Shown: piece by piece, positions 48,301 to 58,878 of the stretch
How the letters are laid out: each line of letters opens with the position of its first letter
How positions within the stretch are numbered: the first letter of the stretch is position 1
Assembly: GCA_000349905.1 (NCBI GenBank)
Contig: KB722736.1
Span: 1,605,139 to 1,669,138 of the forward strand
From: Volvariella volvacea V23
Taxonomy: Eukaryota > Basidiomycota > Agaricomycetes > Agaricales > Pluteaceae
Length of the DNA: 64,000 nucleotides
Reading direction: 5' to 3'
Notes under the pieces: generated by a model
The model's input: only the letters and a program-made list of their open reading frames with translations
Told to the model about the DNA's origin: nothing
Databases searched by the model: none
Position numbers and translations under genes: made by a program

Positions 48301-49696
48301 CCAAGCGCAAGCTCAGCCACAGCCTGGGCAACCAGGTGGTCGTACTATACACATCCGATCTGGGAATGGTAGAACGTTTGGAGAGGCGCTGGGACAACTG
48401 TTGAGTGGTTTACCGTTCCCGACCCTGCGGAGGTCTCGTGAGCAGGGTCAGACTCAAGGGCAAGGGCAAGCTTCGGGACAACAGCAAGCTGCTCCTCCTT
48501 CACAGCAGGCTTCTTCGAGCGTTGCAGCTGGACCCCCACTCGTACAAATACAGCCCCACACAGGGTCACAGTCTCCACCCCACCCCCGATCCCAATCGCA
48601 ACCACAGCCGCAGATACCGGCGCCACGAATGACTCTTCCGCCTTTTGCTCATATTCTTGGTACTTCTCTTGGAGCAGGCGCAAATCCACCACAGCCACCA
48701 CCGCCTATTAGCAGCTTTGGTCCACTTGGTGGTGCCAGTGCCAGTGCCGGCACTAATGCTGATACCAATGCTAACGTCGACGCTCAAGCTGGTGCTAGTA
48801 CTGCTGCACCTCCCCAACTTCCTCTCAGTGGGTTTACGCTTGCTTCTCTTGGTGCTGGTGCCAGTGCCAATGCTAATGTCAATACGGGGAGAGGATTCCC
48901 AGGTGGACCGATTGGAACAGCTGGTGTCGGTCTCGGAAATATGGGAGCTGGGATTGCAGGAATCAATTCTAATGGGTTTATATCCGTGCCTATTCCCATG
49001 CCCGGAGCCTATCAAGGACGCGGACAAGGGCAACCGCCGTCTGATGGCGCTTCTGTTCCTGCTCCCGCTGGTGGTGCTGGTAGAGAGCATGAACAGCAAC
49101 AGCAACTCCCGTCTCAGCCTCAGCCTCAAAGAGCTCCAGGTCCTGCCCCTGTCAACCCCATTGACGCACTCCTCAACTCATTGTTCGGCGGATCCGGTCC
49201 TGGTAACGGCGCACCCCGCCCTCCAGGCGCCAGACGACGAACCACTCAACGAAATCGCCAAGAAGAACTGGAGAAGAAAGAGTGGGCACCACCACCCGCG
49301 CCTGGGCTGTCGTTGAGACAGAAGGTTGAGAAGAAGGAGCGGGAGGCGGGGTTGAGGTGTCATGATATGAGCTGTGGGGTCGGGCCGTCGGATGAGGATC
49401 CGCTGGGGGACGTTGCGGAGGCGGCAATGAAACAGCTGTCTATTAGGTCCCCGAAGAAGCCCCGTGCGCATGACCATGACCACGATGGTGTAGAGGGAGA
49501 CTCAGAAGAGAGAGCGGCGCCTGTGTGCCCGCATACATTCCACCCTGCGTGTTTGATCAGCTCTGAAAGAGTCTTGTTGAAAGGGGCCGAGGCGTGTGTG
49601 GTTGGAGATGAAGTTGAGGTTTCGTGTTCTGTGTGTAGGGGCGTTGGGAGGGTTTCGAAGGAGGAGTGGGATGAGGGCGTGAGGTCCCTTTCGTGA
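45350..49696 (+). CDS. Large low-complexity RING-finger protein with two RING-like modules
   Basis: One uninterrupted frame of 1448 aa, unusual among its intron-rich neighbours. The N-terminal third is acidic and Ser/Pro-rich. At about residue 395 begins a RING: TICAICWDKL, then an insert of roughly 115 residues (Glu/His and Ser/Ala-rich), then VSLPCAHVFHAACLVPWF and TTCPTCRFNIDPEG. A very long Gly/Ala/Asn/Gln/Pro-rich middle (about 700 residues) follows. Near the C-terminus is a second Cys/His module: LRCHDMSCGVGPSDEDP, a 45-residue linker, then VCPHTFHPACLISSERV and VSCSVCRGVGRVSKEEWDEG. The first has the ligand order of a RING-H2 E3 ubiquitin ligase; the second resembles one. Its high GC and repeat content opens long frames on other strands, which are shadows. 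E3 activity is inferred; targets unknown. Confidence 0.85.
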   Translation: MPPVDSNNNAFPAPLDDDVEMTSPVHTTNRHAHDGSRINDDDEMPALEHVSDSDSSSDDEVEEVVMQTIDDAEDNSMRNPQPDQDTEMLPPVSASAPVVPGLAQTLRDLHPVVIPPSPRSSSRRARVEGDEDEERDRRHPHHRVGRPADLSLNDANLTPPSASASTSLSVNNPSPNQVSPAPGPHTSTSTPLVAPTPVQPTAPPGRAAVGGQAQPQGQPQQSQRPHRPTITPVVDGFAITFDFSTGVPVVVSSRRTGPTPTTPQADNNRPSRGPDEAITSNNNTTQQARSADGSAALETPSSPQNQEATDNNNNNDTAPPSPDSPPAGFSLADILSRLGVFATLLSGLEREQDDPERAQRLVDGLEEVPVGLVKRMERVAGGTDDGTGGDTICAICWDKLIDDEAEIGSVEAKWASKKEGQETEHRHEEGENHAGGEVAAQSNDDIVSFSNDESLDRSTPATSSDSSEQLSPFASASASASTSTSTSLSSSASGSQPTTEEKKYPKIVSLPCAHVFHAACLVPWFTRPKQTTCPTCRFNIDPEGLTRRRRNLGDARGQGNPLGGAGGGNGPGIGFGLGFGPGFVRFGGPGAAETGAGAGTGEAGQGGNANTDTATANAGAGAGPASGLEGQQQTAPGQGQGGRRVISMGPLGEAEIIGVGGFSIGGLGDFPIFGFGRFGGRDDNNGNAEDVQGAGNGVGAGNGPTGAVPAGPGADTGATGGAGAAGIADNAGGRIRANDFIGAIISAALRGIAPNGNGNRDRGQPQPQPQPHPNPPLDFIAPQFQPDANSDNAGEQQQQQQTHREISFVITYRPIVIFRPIEGHIRHDAQARTQTQATPAQNGHNNDNLPDVQPNVAALPQPQPRGGGLQHILTLGFDVILGPGPPPGPGHRAGMGMDFAAGDGIRDADADLDGEGEGGGEEGDLEMLPLPGGFDIIEALFERGPPPPGVNLSAGARQPQTQPQPAQPQPRLQAQAQPQAPLQSQAQAQPQPGQPGGRTIHIRSGNGRTFGEALGQLLSGLPFPTLRRSREQGQTQGQGQASGQQQAAPPSQQASSSVAAGPPLVQIQPHTGSQSPPHPRSQSQPQPQIPAPRMTLPPFAHILGTSLGAGANPPQPPPPISSFGPLGGASASAGTNADTNANVDAQAGASTAAPPQLPLSGFTLASLGAGASANANVNTGRGFPGGPIGTAGVGLGNMGAGIAGINSNGFISVPIPMPGAYQGRGQGQPPSDGASVPAPAGGAGREHEQQQQLPSQPQPQRAPGPAPVNPIDALLNSLFGGSGPGNGAPRPPGARRRTTQRNRQEELEKKEWAPPPAPGLSLRQKVEKKEREAGLRCHDMSCGVGPSDEDPLGDVAEAAMKQLSIRSPKKPRAHDHDHDGVEGDSEERAAPVCPHTFHPACLISSERVLLKGAEACVVGDEVEVSCSVCRGVGRVSKEEWDEGVRSLS
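47730..47756 (+). repeat. CAG/CAA tract coding polyglutamine
   Basis: Within the RING protein, a short run of mixed CAG and CAA codons encodes six glutamines after GlyGlu. It is one of several Gln-rich patches in the gene. Confidence 0.7.
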
Positions 49697-50134
49697 ATGC
49701 TTGTTCCCATGCCTTGGACATCTTTTGCTGCATCCTGTTGAGAGGCGACGCTTGTTCGTATTGAACATCACACAGCGTGGAGGTGGTTTGCGGTTGGTTG
49801 TAGGATATGATAGAGTCATCAACAATTACATGGCTAGCACAGCATGCATATTATCTCGTTGCTACGAACACTTCTTTCTACTTCATCTCGTTCGTGATAA
49901 TCTGTTTCCCTCCCTTTCTTTTCGCATATTGCACGTAGATTGGGTTTTTCTGTTTGGTGTATTGACTCTGTTAAATACAATTGTGATGCGTATTAGTATA
50001 TGAGTATATCCTTCGCGAGGTTACATTGATGCTGAAGTAGCAACACAATGGCTAGGTTCATGGCTTCTAGCTATAGTCAACGATAGATGTTCTGTTACTC
50101 CGGCTACAGCGCACGCAAGGATCTCAATATCCCT

Positions 50135-53100
50135 CATCTCCAGCGAAGCCGGTCACCGGTGTATAGCTGTACATAGGATATGCAAAATTATGCATGCTAT
50201 TTGTGCCTACTGATACTTACCACAATGGCTCGAACTGCAGCGAATGGTGGAATTTGCAACTTTGGTAGGTCGGGCTGCTAGGTGCACTTCAAGCTCTCGT
50301 TCACCTTTCGTCAGTACAAGTGCCTAGATTCCTAGTGAATAGGATTCTATGTTTACAAGATCGTCTCTAACGGTACACGCTGATCGAAACTAGGAACACC
50401 CCACACGCAATTGATTGAACTCTTAGCAGTACTTCGCCTTACCAATTCTTTGCAACTCGTAATGTTGCACGTAACTAAGTTGGAATGATTAGTATATGTT
50501 CTCAGGCCCTCAGTATAAGCGCTCGTACCTTGAAAAATAGTCCGAACCTTCCCTCCAATAGTGCTAATCCCTCCTTCGAATCAATGTCCAATATAATTCT
50601 ACACACATTCACCCATGACTCAGGGTCCACGTGTTCCAGAACGGCATTCAACCGATAGTAACTGTCACTGTTATTATCCCACGAGTTATCCCACGAGTTA
50701 CTATCGGCCGCTTGTGCAATTGTAAGCCAAGCCGTATACATTCCCCGTGTCACGAACGAAGGCGAATGAGAATCGAGGCGAGTGCTGTTGACAAGATCAA
50801 TGCTTTGTGCAGCAGCAACCCAATCAAAGGCAGTTCTATTGATTGCATATATGCCACTGCGTTCCGGGGTCATAAGAAATGTGCGGAAGGGCCCAAGCTT
50901 CATTTCCAGAGGCACCATATCTTGAAGATCTGATGGGACTCGAAGCACAGGATAAAGGCGTTTCGTAAGTTGGAGCACATGACTACGTGGTATACCCCAG
51001 AAACGTGAAATGTTCGGCCCTAGACTTGGTATTTGGTCGAGATAAAGGAGGTGATACAAAATGACCTGCAGGGGGCTATCCCGTATTATCTGTTTGGGAT
51101 CAGCTGGATATCTGGAGTTATGGCTGGACGTGTCGTCGACATAGAGAGTGAGGCTTGAAGGTCTATCCGAGGCTTCATCCAGGAGGGACATAAACTCTTC
51201 GTCGAGTGACCTGTAGACACTAGGACGGGCTGAAATCAATGACCAAAATTGCTCCCGGGATAAGGTAGATAAATCCTGGACCGCCGATATCTCCTTGAGC
51301 AAAGCATCCACAAAAGAGAACTGCCCTTCAGCGCCCTTCACAAGGAACTCTATCACTTCAGTTGTGAGCTCTTCGTCATTGATTGCTTGTGTGAGCTCGT
51401 TTATCTTGGCACGTGCATAGTGTCGTATATTGGCATCTGCTTCGGGATTGGCATTCAGGTCGATCACGAAGTTGGCGTGCTTAGTCTCTTTAAGTTTGGA
51501 AAGTATTTGAGCAGTGTCACCTACATAACAGCCACTCAACAACCAGGCAAACGGGATTGCAAGGGAGGAGAAGGTTGAAATGATGGAGACTAAGGTGGAG
51601 ATTTCCTGCTCATTGGGACAGCGATCGATGCCATCCACGATGACTAACAATCTTGGTGGCCCCTGCCATGGCTTTGCTAACAACCTTTCTTCTAGCATAA
51701 ACTGCTGTTTGTTGATTATCTCTGTAATCTCGGTTGCACTATCCGCGTCCTTGACTGGGATACTATAATGAGAATCGACCTCGGCGAGTCCATGTATAAT
51801 CGCTCTTGGTAGCAATGAAATACGGTCGTTGCGGCCATGAAGAAAATAACTTGCTGCTAGTTGTCCTCTTTCTTCAAACTCTAGTGCCAGGCTCCGACAG
51901 AGGCATGTTTTACCCATGCCTTTATCTCCGACTAACCAGTGAATGCCGTGGCTACTCTGGTCACCAGCACCCCATTCAAGTAGACTCTTCCTTGTTTGAA
52001 CATAGGTATCTGGGTTGCATATTAGGTTTTGCAACTCGGGACAAGTGTGCCGGTACCCAACGGCCTCTCCTAACAGAGGGTCGTTGACTGCAATTGATTG
52101 ATTGAGTTTTGCAAACTATATAGTAGAAGTTCACGGACCATATGCAATACGAAGGTGTGCAAGTTCTTCTAATTCGATATGATAAGCATTTTGCAATTCA
52201 TACAGATGCTCATTAACTGGCTGCTTATGAGTGTGAGTTGCTAAGCACTGAGGAGAGGGATACAGACACAGTGCGGGATCTGTCATTTGAGCATCTGCTA
52301 ACTCAAGGTCCAACTTCTGGATATTTTCTGTGACTTCCTTCTCCTCCATACGTAATAAATCCTCAATTGAAAACTGGTGTGCTGAAGAGTACAACAAAGG
52401 ATACAAGTGAAAATTACCATCTCTATAAGTTATGAAAGACTGATATACCTTGATTTTTATACCCACCTAATGGCAGCTGTGTCCTAACCAAGACCTTATC
52501 TAGCAATCTCCTACGGACCTCATTTGCTCTCAATAAGTTCTCTATCTCTCTTTTGCGTGCATGAATCTTGCGAATTCCAAGGGAATTGGTTGAGACAACG
52601 CTTCTGGGGTCTTTATACGATGTTCAGAGATCGGCATGCACAGAGGGCAAGAGCTCACGTTGGCTTGAAACAATAGACGAGACATCAGCTGGTGATCTCC
52701 TCTCATTGCTATTTGGACCCAGGTCTAATAACTGTGCTAGTACACATTTAATGAGCCAGACCAGACAAAGTAAACTCTCACCAGCGCCTTGAGCGTAGTC
52801 TGATTGTGGTGTACCAGAGCTATCCATTGGCATTATGAATGCCCCATCTTGCCCAACTACCAATAGAATATTAATGCAATTAACATGGTTAGTATATCAC
52901 TGAGCTACTAAAGTCACCTAGAAGGGGTGTGCTAGAGCCTGAGGCAGATGACCAAGGTTGGATGCCAGGTCCCTCTCTGGGACTTGTCCCTGCAAATGCA
53001 AGAATCACAAGATATGTGGTTTGATCTCTGGGACTTGACTATGCATACCTGCAGGGGTCGGCTCAAGCATTGTGTTCGGAGGCAACAATGCTCTGCCTTG

Positions 53101-53827
53101 TTCACCCAATTGTCCACCTATCATAGTTTGATTTGCTCCAGTGCCCAGTATCGAGCAGTGGTACTTACTGGGCAGATTTGAAATTCCTTCAAGTTCTGAG
53201 CTTTGGACAATATTCGCGATTGTATTCCCTTGTAATCCCTCTTCGTTGCTGGCCACACCATCATTGTTACGTGCATCTATAAGGTGTTGTTATATGATAC
53301 GGAGCAAACAAAGAAAAAAATACATGGGATGGCTGATCATGATCTGATGCAAAATGCTGATGGAGATGAAATAAGACACGACTTACTTTGCATATTTCCT
53401 GATTTTCTGCTCAACATAGTGTGGTAGTTTGTATCTAGTGGCGAAGATGGCTTAGGCGTGGTAGCTGGGTAGATATAGACTCACGAGCACCTTGAGCATT
53501 AGCAGATCGAGCAATTGAGCGCAACTCGATAGCATTAGCATCATGACTAGACCCTGCTTGAGAGCTCGTCATCAGGATAGCCTGAGCGTCTGGTAGGGGA
53601 TAATGGGAACGAAAGACCGGGGATCTGAGCTTCAATCGCTTGATTATCTATCACTTTTAACAGGTACGATGAGAGAGTACTGTAAAGCACACACCCTATC
53701 ACAGTAATTTCGCATTTGTAATGCCACGGTTACCAATCGGATGCATGTTCAATACCTAAAGGGGCTAAATCGCAAAAGGAACACTACCTTGGTCATCGTG
53801 GTAGGGTTTTTGATTATCATGGCTCAT
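50135..53827 (-). CDS. STAND NTPase (NACHT-like), left member of a divergent pair
   Basis: The start exon reads MSHDNQKPYHDDQ. Small exons follow with a Gly/Gln/Asn-rich, probably disordered region, then a likely coiled coil (KIHARKREIENLLRANEVRR; LLRMEEKEVTENIQKLDLEL). Next is the linker NDPLLGEAVGYRHTCPELQN and the NTPase: HWLVGDKGMGKTCLCRSLAL (Walker A), then RLLVIVDGIDRC (Walker B). A helical C-terminal half with FWGIPRSHVLQLTKRLYPVL and LKLGPFRTFLMTPERSG-like words corresponds to the winged-helix and SFxDFL region of Agaricomycete NACHT proteins. The main exon runs 50520-52060. A consensus intron (donor near 50526, branch site TACTAATC) suggests that the frame does not end at 50502 but continues through small exons (PDLPKLQIPPFAAVRAIV) to about 50135. 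No WD40, ankyrin or TPR repeats. Role in self/non-self recognition inferred. Exon joins before the coiled coil are not fully resolved. Confidence 0.7.
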
Positions 53828-54137
53828 TTGCGGATCAAACCATGAAACGGTGAGAAAGGGTACAAGCTGGAATTATGGATTCTGGTGCTACCAAGATATG
53901 AGGATGGAAATCATCGAGGCAGTAGCATAGTGCGCAAGGACAGAAAGTGACGGCAGACGCACGAGCGCCAAGCCTAGGCGTAACCACGGAATGAGCCTTT
54001 GACTCCTTACCCTTACCCTTGACAAGTTGAACTTGAGAAAGTGCACTAGCCCTACAGCACAGCATCACCGGGTGACGCGTGACGGCTTGCAAATGTGACG
54101 CTTGTCACACTCCATGCCACCGAACTGATACCAACAA
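53828..54137. promoter_or_regulatory. Shared spacer of the divergent STAND gene pair
   Basis: The two proposed start codons lie 310 bp apart, pointing outwards, so both promoters must be here. No specific binding site was identified. Confidence 0.45.
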
Positions 54138-55887
54138 ATGGTCTACCTAGCACTCACCAAGGGTTTGATGCTTCTCTACCTTCCTTAATTCCGACTTAAT
54201 CTCCTCCTATATAGACCCAATTGATGCACTATATGAAGCTTTCACGCCTCAAGTCCGTCATGAAAGTGGCATAGTGGACAGATGCTTGGAAGGCACACGA
54301 ATAGGTGTCATATCGGATATCGTGTCGTGGATTCAAGATGTCACGTCTACCTCTAGAATCTTATGGCTCACTGGATCTATTCGAGTTGGGAAGACATGCA
54401 TTGCTGCCACCGTGGCAAAGAAGTTTTTCGACGAAAAGCAATTAATGGGCGATTACTTCCTGATGGATAGAAAGCCTGGACGCTCGGATTCAGTGTCAGG
54501 TATTGCCGTAGCAATTGCTCTACGCCTCTGCTTCTTTTCGGAAGAGGCTCACCAATATATTACTCGCACCGTGCGAGACGATCCTACCGTCCTGCAGGCC
54601 CACACTGAGGTTCAATGGCAGAAGCTCGTCCTCGATACATTACAGTCGGTCACAAAGCGACAAGATTTTCGTCCGGTCATTGTTTTGGATGGAGTTGAGG
54701 GTTGCAAACCCCAGGAAGATCAGGTTTGGGTGATTGACAAACTTGTCAATCTTTGTCGACAATTCCCCATTGCACTAGTGATTTCAAGTCGTCCGGAATG
54801 GCACCTGAAGCAGAAGTTTACCGAACTACAGAGCCGTTATCCCGCTCTATTTCGTCCTAATATTGAATTAGGAGACTCGGATGAAGCCCCCTTCGATATG
54901 CGAGCAATTGTCCTCGACAATTTGCAACCTCTTGCCCAGAGATTGATAGACACAGAAGAGCACAAAAGGCATGAAATCGAGGAGGCATTTATCCGTTATT
55001 TCTCCATAGTTAACGGCCAGTACGTTGTTAGTCATTTTGTTTCAAGACACATGCCGCTCATATTCGAGACTGGCTTCTCAGGCCCATCGATTGATGGGCT
55101 ACGGACGGATGACGAACTCGACGCCGCAATTTACATTAAGCTTGATCACGACGTCTATCATGAATTTATGACTTTCGCATATTCACATCTGACAGGAACT
55201 CGGGTCGATATGTGCTATCGTCTTCTCTTCCACCTCCTACACATCCGGGCTGAAAGTATAAATGGGCTCTCTGCATTCTGGGGATATCCCCTTGAAGAAG
55301 TGCATAACATTCTGCGACCATTTCACTCCGTCCTTCGTGTTCCCATAGCAGATCGACAACCTATCACATTCCGACTCTTCACTTTTCAAAAATTCCTCTC
55401 ATCTCGCTATCGGGGTGGCAAGCGGGGCCAATATTTCATTCTGTGGCCGCATTATTGTGTTGACGCCGTGGAAAGAAGCCTCATCATTGCAGGTCGTCAC
55501 CAGGAGGTCCAAGTACTTCCTGAGGGCATGGCTATGCTGTGGTTAACCATTTGTCCCCAACTTAGTATCAAGATGCTAAGCAAGAAACACGCCTTACGGA
55601 AGCGAGTGTTGAAGGCGCTGAGGCAATTTGACTTCTCGTTCTGGATCCAGCAATGGTACCTATCGCAGAGTGAAGACCTCTTAGGGGCTTATTCACAATT
55701 CCGCACATGGCTGAAACAAATCTCCAAGGTACGAGGTTCACGGTATTCAGCGTTCATTTACAACCTCATCATAAACCAGGCTCTTTCCCGAACAAAATTC
55801 ACAAGAAATGCATTATCGAGGGACGGTAATCAAGGTACATTACTAACGCTAATTAGGAAAGTATTGCCAGGGCGGCGTCCGCATTAA
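54138..55887 (+). CDS. STAND NTPase (NACHT-like), right member of the divergent pair
   Basis: The long frame has no ATG at its front. A 52-nt intron (54163-54214) joins a small exon coding MVYLALTK in phase to DPIDALYEAFTPQVRHESG, giving a complete protein of about 565 aa. The pre-NTPase signature VDRCLEGTRIGVISDIVSWI is that of Agaricomycete NACHT proteins. It is followed by SRILWLTGSIRVGKTCIAAT (Walker A), FRPVIVLDGVEGC (Walker B, with the usual DGLDEC changed to DGVEGC), and ALVISSRPEWHLKQKF (sensor-1 SSRPE). The C-terminal half (INGLSAFWGYPLEEVHNILR; PFHSVLRVPIADRQPITFRL; FTFQKFLSSRYRGGKRGQYF) is collinear with the left gene, so the two are paralogues. There are no C-terminal repeats. Such NTPases act as signalling switches in fungal incompatibility and defence; that role is inferred here. 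Confidence 0.8.
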
Positions 55888-56082
55888 TTTAGTTAGACCG
55901 GTTATTGTGGGCTTCATATTTTCGTCCCTTAATGTACGAGTTTCTACAAGCCTTCAAATCGATGTTGAATGTGTTGGCGGAAACTCGATTGAGTGCTATC
56001 GTCTATAGATCTTTATCCAGAATGTTGAATAAAGGAAAGTACAACGAGGAGAGTTAAGTACATATTACAGAATAGGCGGGTG

Positions 56083-57548
56083 CTAGAAATGTGGGAGGTA
56101 CGTCGACCATACAACGTTTTCAAAGGCAGTGGAAGGAAGCTGACGAAGGGCAACGAGTGTCTGGACTAGCAAAGTCATACGCGCAAACGCGTAAACAATT
56201 GGCCCAATGAGAGCGAAGAGGAGGAAAGCCCAATCTGTGATGTGGTTGAGCACTGCCTTCGTGTCTCCAGGCGCGGCGACAACAAAGAAGTAATGAAAAG
56301 TTGCATAAAACCCTAGTAATACGGGCTCCACAGTGATAATGATGGACATTATCCGCCAAACCATCTGCTCCTTCACAGTCGGGAAGTTCAAATTCCAGCC
56401 TGCAAGGTGAATTCCCCCAAACACGACCCCAATCGCTGCGGATGCGATGACCATTATATCCTTATCCCTCCCGCTCAAATACCCAGAATAGTACTGTCCA
56501 ACCCAAGTCCTATGCTGAACTTTATCCATCCCGATTATATCCCTTAGCGGCTTTCCTGCCGCTACAAATGGGTATTGTATACACCATCGCCACAACACCC
56601 TCACGAATGGCTGTTCCCTGACGTCATCCGATACATGTTGCCAGAGACTTGGACGACGACCTCTAGTCGGTGGTCCGGGTGCTTGGTATCCCTTTGGCGC
56701 TAATAAGCTCCTTTTGGGTCCTAGAGACCTCTCGCCGTGCTTCTTGAAGTAAATGGGATATTGCGCGTTCAGAGGCTTTTTTAACCAGAGGAAGTAAGTG
56801 GCAATGTTCAAAGTCGCAAATGCCAGTGTCACCAACTCCAACCCGGTAATGGCTAAGCCCTGACCTGCGCGAGCAAGACAGTGAAAAACAAACCAGGTGG
56901 TCTGCACGACAACCACTGCTTTGCTTATCACATCGCTCTTCCCTTTGTCTCGAATCTCGTCCTCTGAGATATCAGGAATGAGAGCCGTATGCCTTGGGTC
57001 GCCAACGTTCTGATCTCCAAGCCGTACAACACCTTTCGGTCCAATTGTGACGACGTGGAAATGTTTACCGTCATCGTATACTAATCCGCCCATCTGTACG
57101 AAGACTCCGTGGGCCTCTGTCCATCCACGGTCTAATATTCCTGTGAGTAAGCGATAGGCCTCGGCAATAATGTGTACGTACCTTGATATTGGTATGCAAT
57201 TCTTCGTGAGACAAACCACTGCCGCATAGCCCAGAGAATAATGGCTTCCGGAACGAGGATGGCATACATCGTGGTCTGAATCTTCTGCCAGATTCGACCA
57301 ATTATAGAGGCGGTTACATCCGGGATGTTGTGGATTGCGAAGAAGGTGCATACAAGGATAGTCCCAAAGCTATTCGAGACGATATCCCAGAGAGTACGAA
57401 ATTTCCTAATATCGCAAGGAAGCTCTAGAGTTGCGCTGATAGCTCGTTAGAGAGTTGGAGAGGTAGGATAATCTACGGGAGGGATGGGGTACGCAGTAGT
57501 GGACAGGAGTAAGAGTGCAAGACAAAACACCAAGCCTGATACAGGCAT
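56083..57548 (-). CDS. Polytopic membrane protein with signal peptide, basidiomycete family of unknown function
   Basis: Exon 1 encodes a clear signal peptide (MPVSGLVFCLALLLLSTTAA); a 57-nt intron leads to TLELPCDIRKFRTLWDIVSN. A second short intron joins IAYQYQ to GILDRGWTEAHGVFVQMGG. About seven membrane spans are visible, for example TTMYAILVPEAIILWAM, AVVVVQTTWFVFHCLARAG, LVTLAFATLNIATYFLWL, MVIASAAIGVVFGGIHLAGW and WAFLLFALIGPIVYAFARMT. A soluble loop (YFKKHGERSLGPKRSLL) lies in the middle. The pattern WT..HG.F.QMGG ... SKA.V..QTTWF is one I associate with an abundant, uncharacterised Agaricomycete membrane family. It is convergent with the right STAND gene. Function unknown; membrane location is strongly suggested. 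Confidence 0.75.
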
Positions 57549-58878
57549 CGTTCAGGAAGCAATGCGTCCTACCTTGTACCCCCGCCCTTTTATCAAATAG
57601 ATATCGACATTATCCCATCTCATTGATTGATTAAAGGGCATGCTCTCCAGTACTAGTTGAATGGATCTGCCAAGGTTTTGCTGACCGGGGTTCTATCGCG
57701 ATTAGTAGTCACAAGCCAGAGAATTCTACAGCACCTAGGACACCTAGGGACACCACGAAAATCAGCAATCTCGGAACTGACCGGCTTACTGGATCTGCAG
57801 AACAATTCCAACGTCTTGACTCCCCTACTAAGGAGGGAACAGTATCCCAGGACGTAACTCCAAATTTTGGCACAAAGCAAGTTCTAGCTTCAGCCAATAA
57901 TCAGAACGCTGGAAGAAATGAATACTGGCAGCAGTGTTGATCTGGGGATACTCAATCTGATACACGAGGACTATTATCTGAAGAGAAATCACGACGGAGA
58001 ACGAAAATCATTGCCGCATGACTCTGGGTAGATATAAGGATATTGCGAATTTTGATAAGATCACGCATTGGAGTACGAAGATAAGAAGCTATCATCTGCA
58101 ACTCCAATGTTATAGTGGCGGCCGCGCTGATTACTGAATCTCAACATTTCGTGGTGTGCGTTAAGCGTTGAAGGTTAGAGATGGGCCTGAGGGCGTGATT
58201 CGTAATCGATGGTCCATGGATACAATCCGCGACGTCACACAGCAGCGTAGACGGGTTAACAAGGCATGACTGATTCTTATTGCCACACTGCCGCTGACGA
58301 ACCAGTGGCTGGCAGTAGCCGGTTCAAGTGTAGTAGATGGGATGGGCATCGCCTCGAGTGCGAGAAGGCAGGAGTCCCTGACTTGATGGTCTATGCAACC
58401 CCATCAGCTCAACGGGGATACTCAAAGGGACCAACCGACTTGTCTCTATTGGATACTTTCGCGATCTCGCTTAGCATTACCTATATTGTGCAAAGCCTCA
58501 GTATCGGTGACGAAATTTATGGTCAGCAGGTTGTTGTAGATGCTGAGTGGTTGTTCTTTACCCTGACACCTCATTGAGGCTATAAGTTAAGTGCCTGAAC
58601 CGTTAGAGTTCAAAATGTCGTCTGCATGGAGGTATAAGGGCATAGAGTCAACACTGAGGACGTAGCCTAAGACAGTGCACACATACCCGAGTAATTAATA
58701 TGCCTCGTGCCCATCTTGTAAAATTATTTACAAATCGGAATAGAGTGCTAGTATGTAGCGTATAACTAGAATGTACGGGATTGCCAGGTGTGTACAGTGT
58801 GTATTATTGGATCGACTAGAAGTACGAATGGCAGAAAAACCAAGCTATCTATGCACAACTAAAAGTGTCCATTTCCTC
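57549..58878. other. Intergenic stretch with possible unrecognised coding pieces
   Basis: A plus-strand frame around 57690-57940 reads like an acidic, Ser/Thr-rich protein (DVTPNFGTKQVLASANNQNA). Another (58266-58577) begins with MTDSYCHTAADEPVAGSS. Neither has a domain or an exon chain that I can support, and they could be remnants or chance frames. Confidence 0.3.

Noticed and set aside
54163..54280. Right STAND gene appearing 5'-truncated because its long frame has no ATG at the front.
   Set aside because: A 52-nt intron links an upstream ATG exon in phase to the first conserved residues, giving a complete gene.
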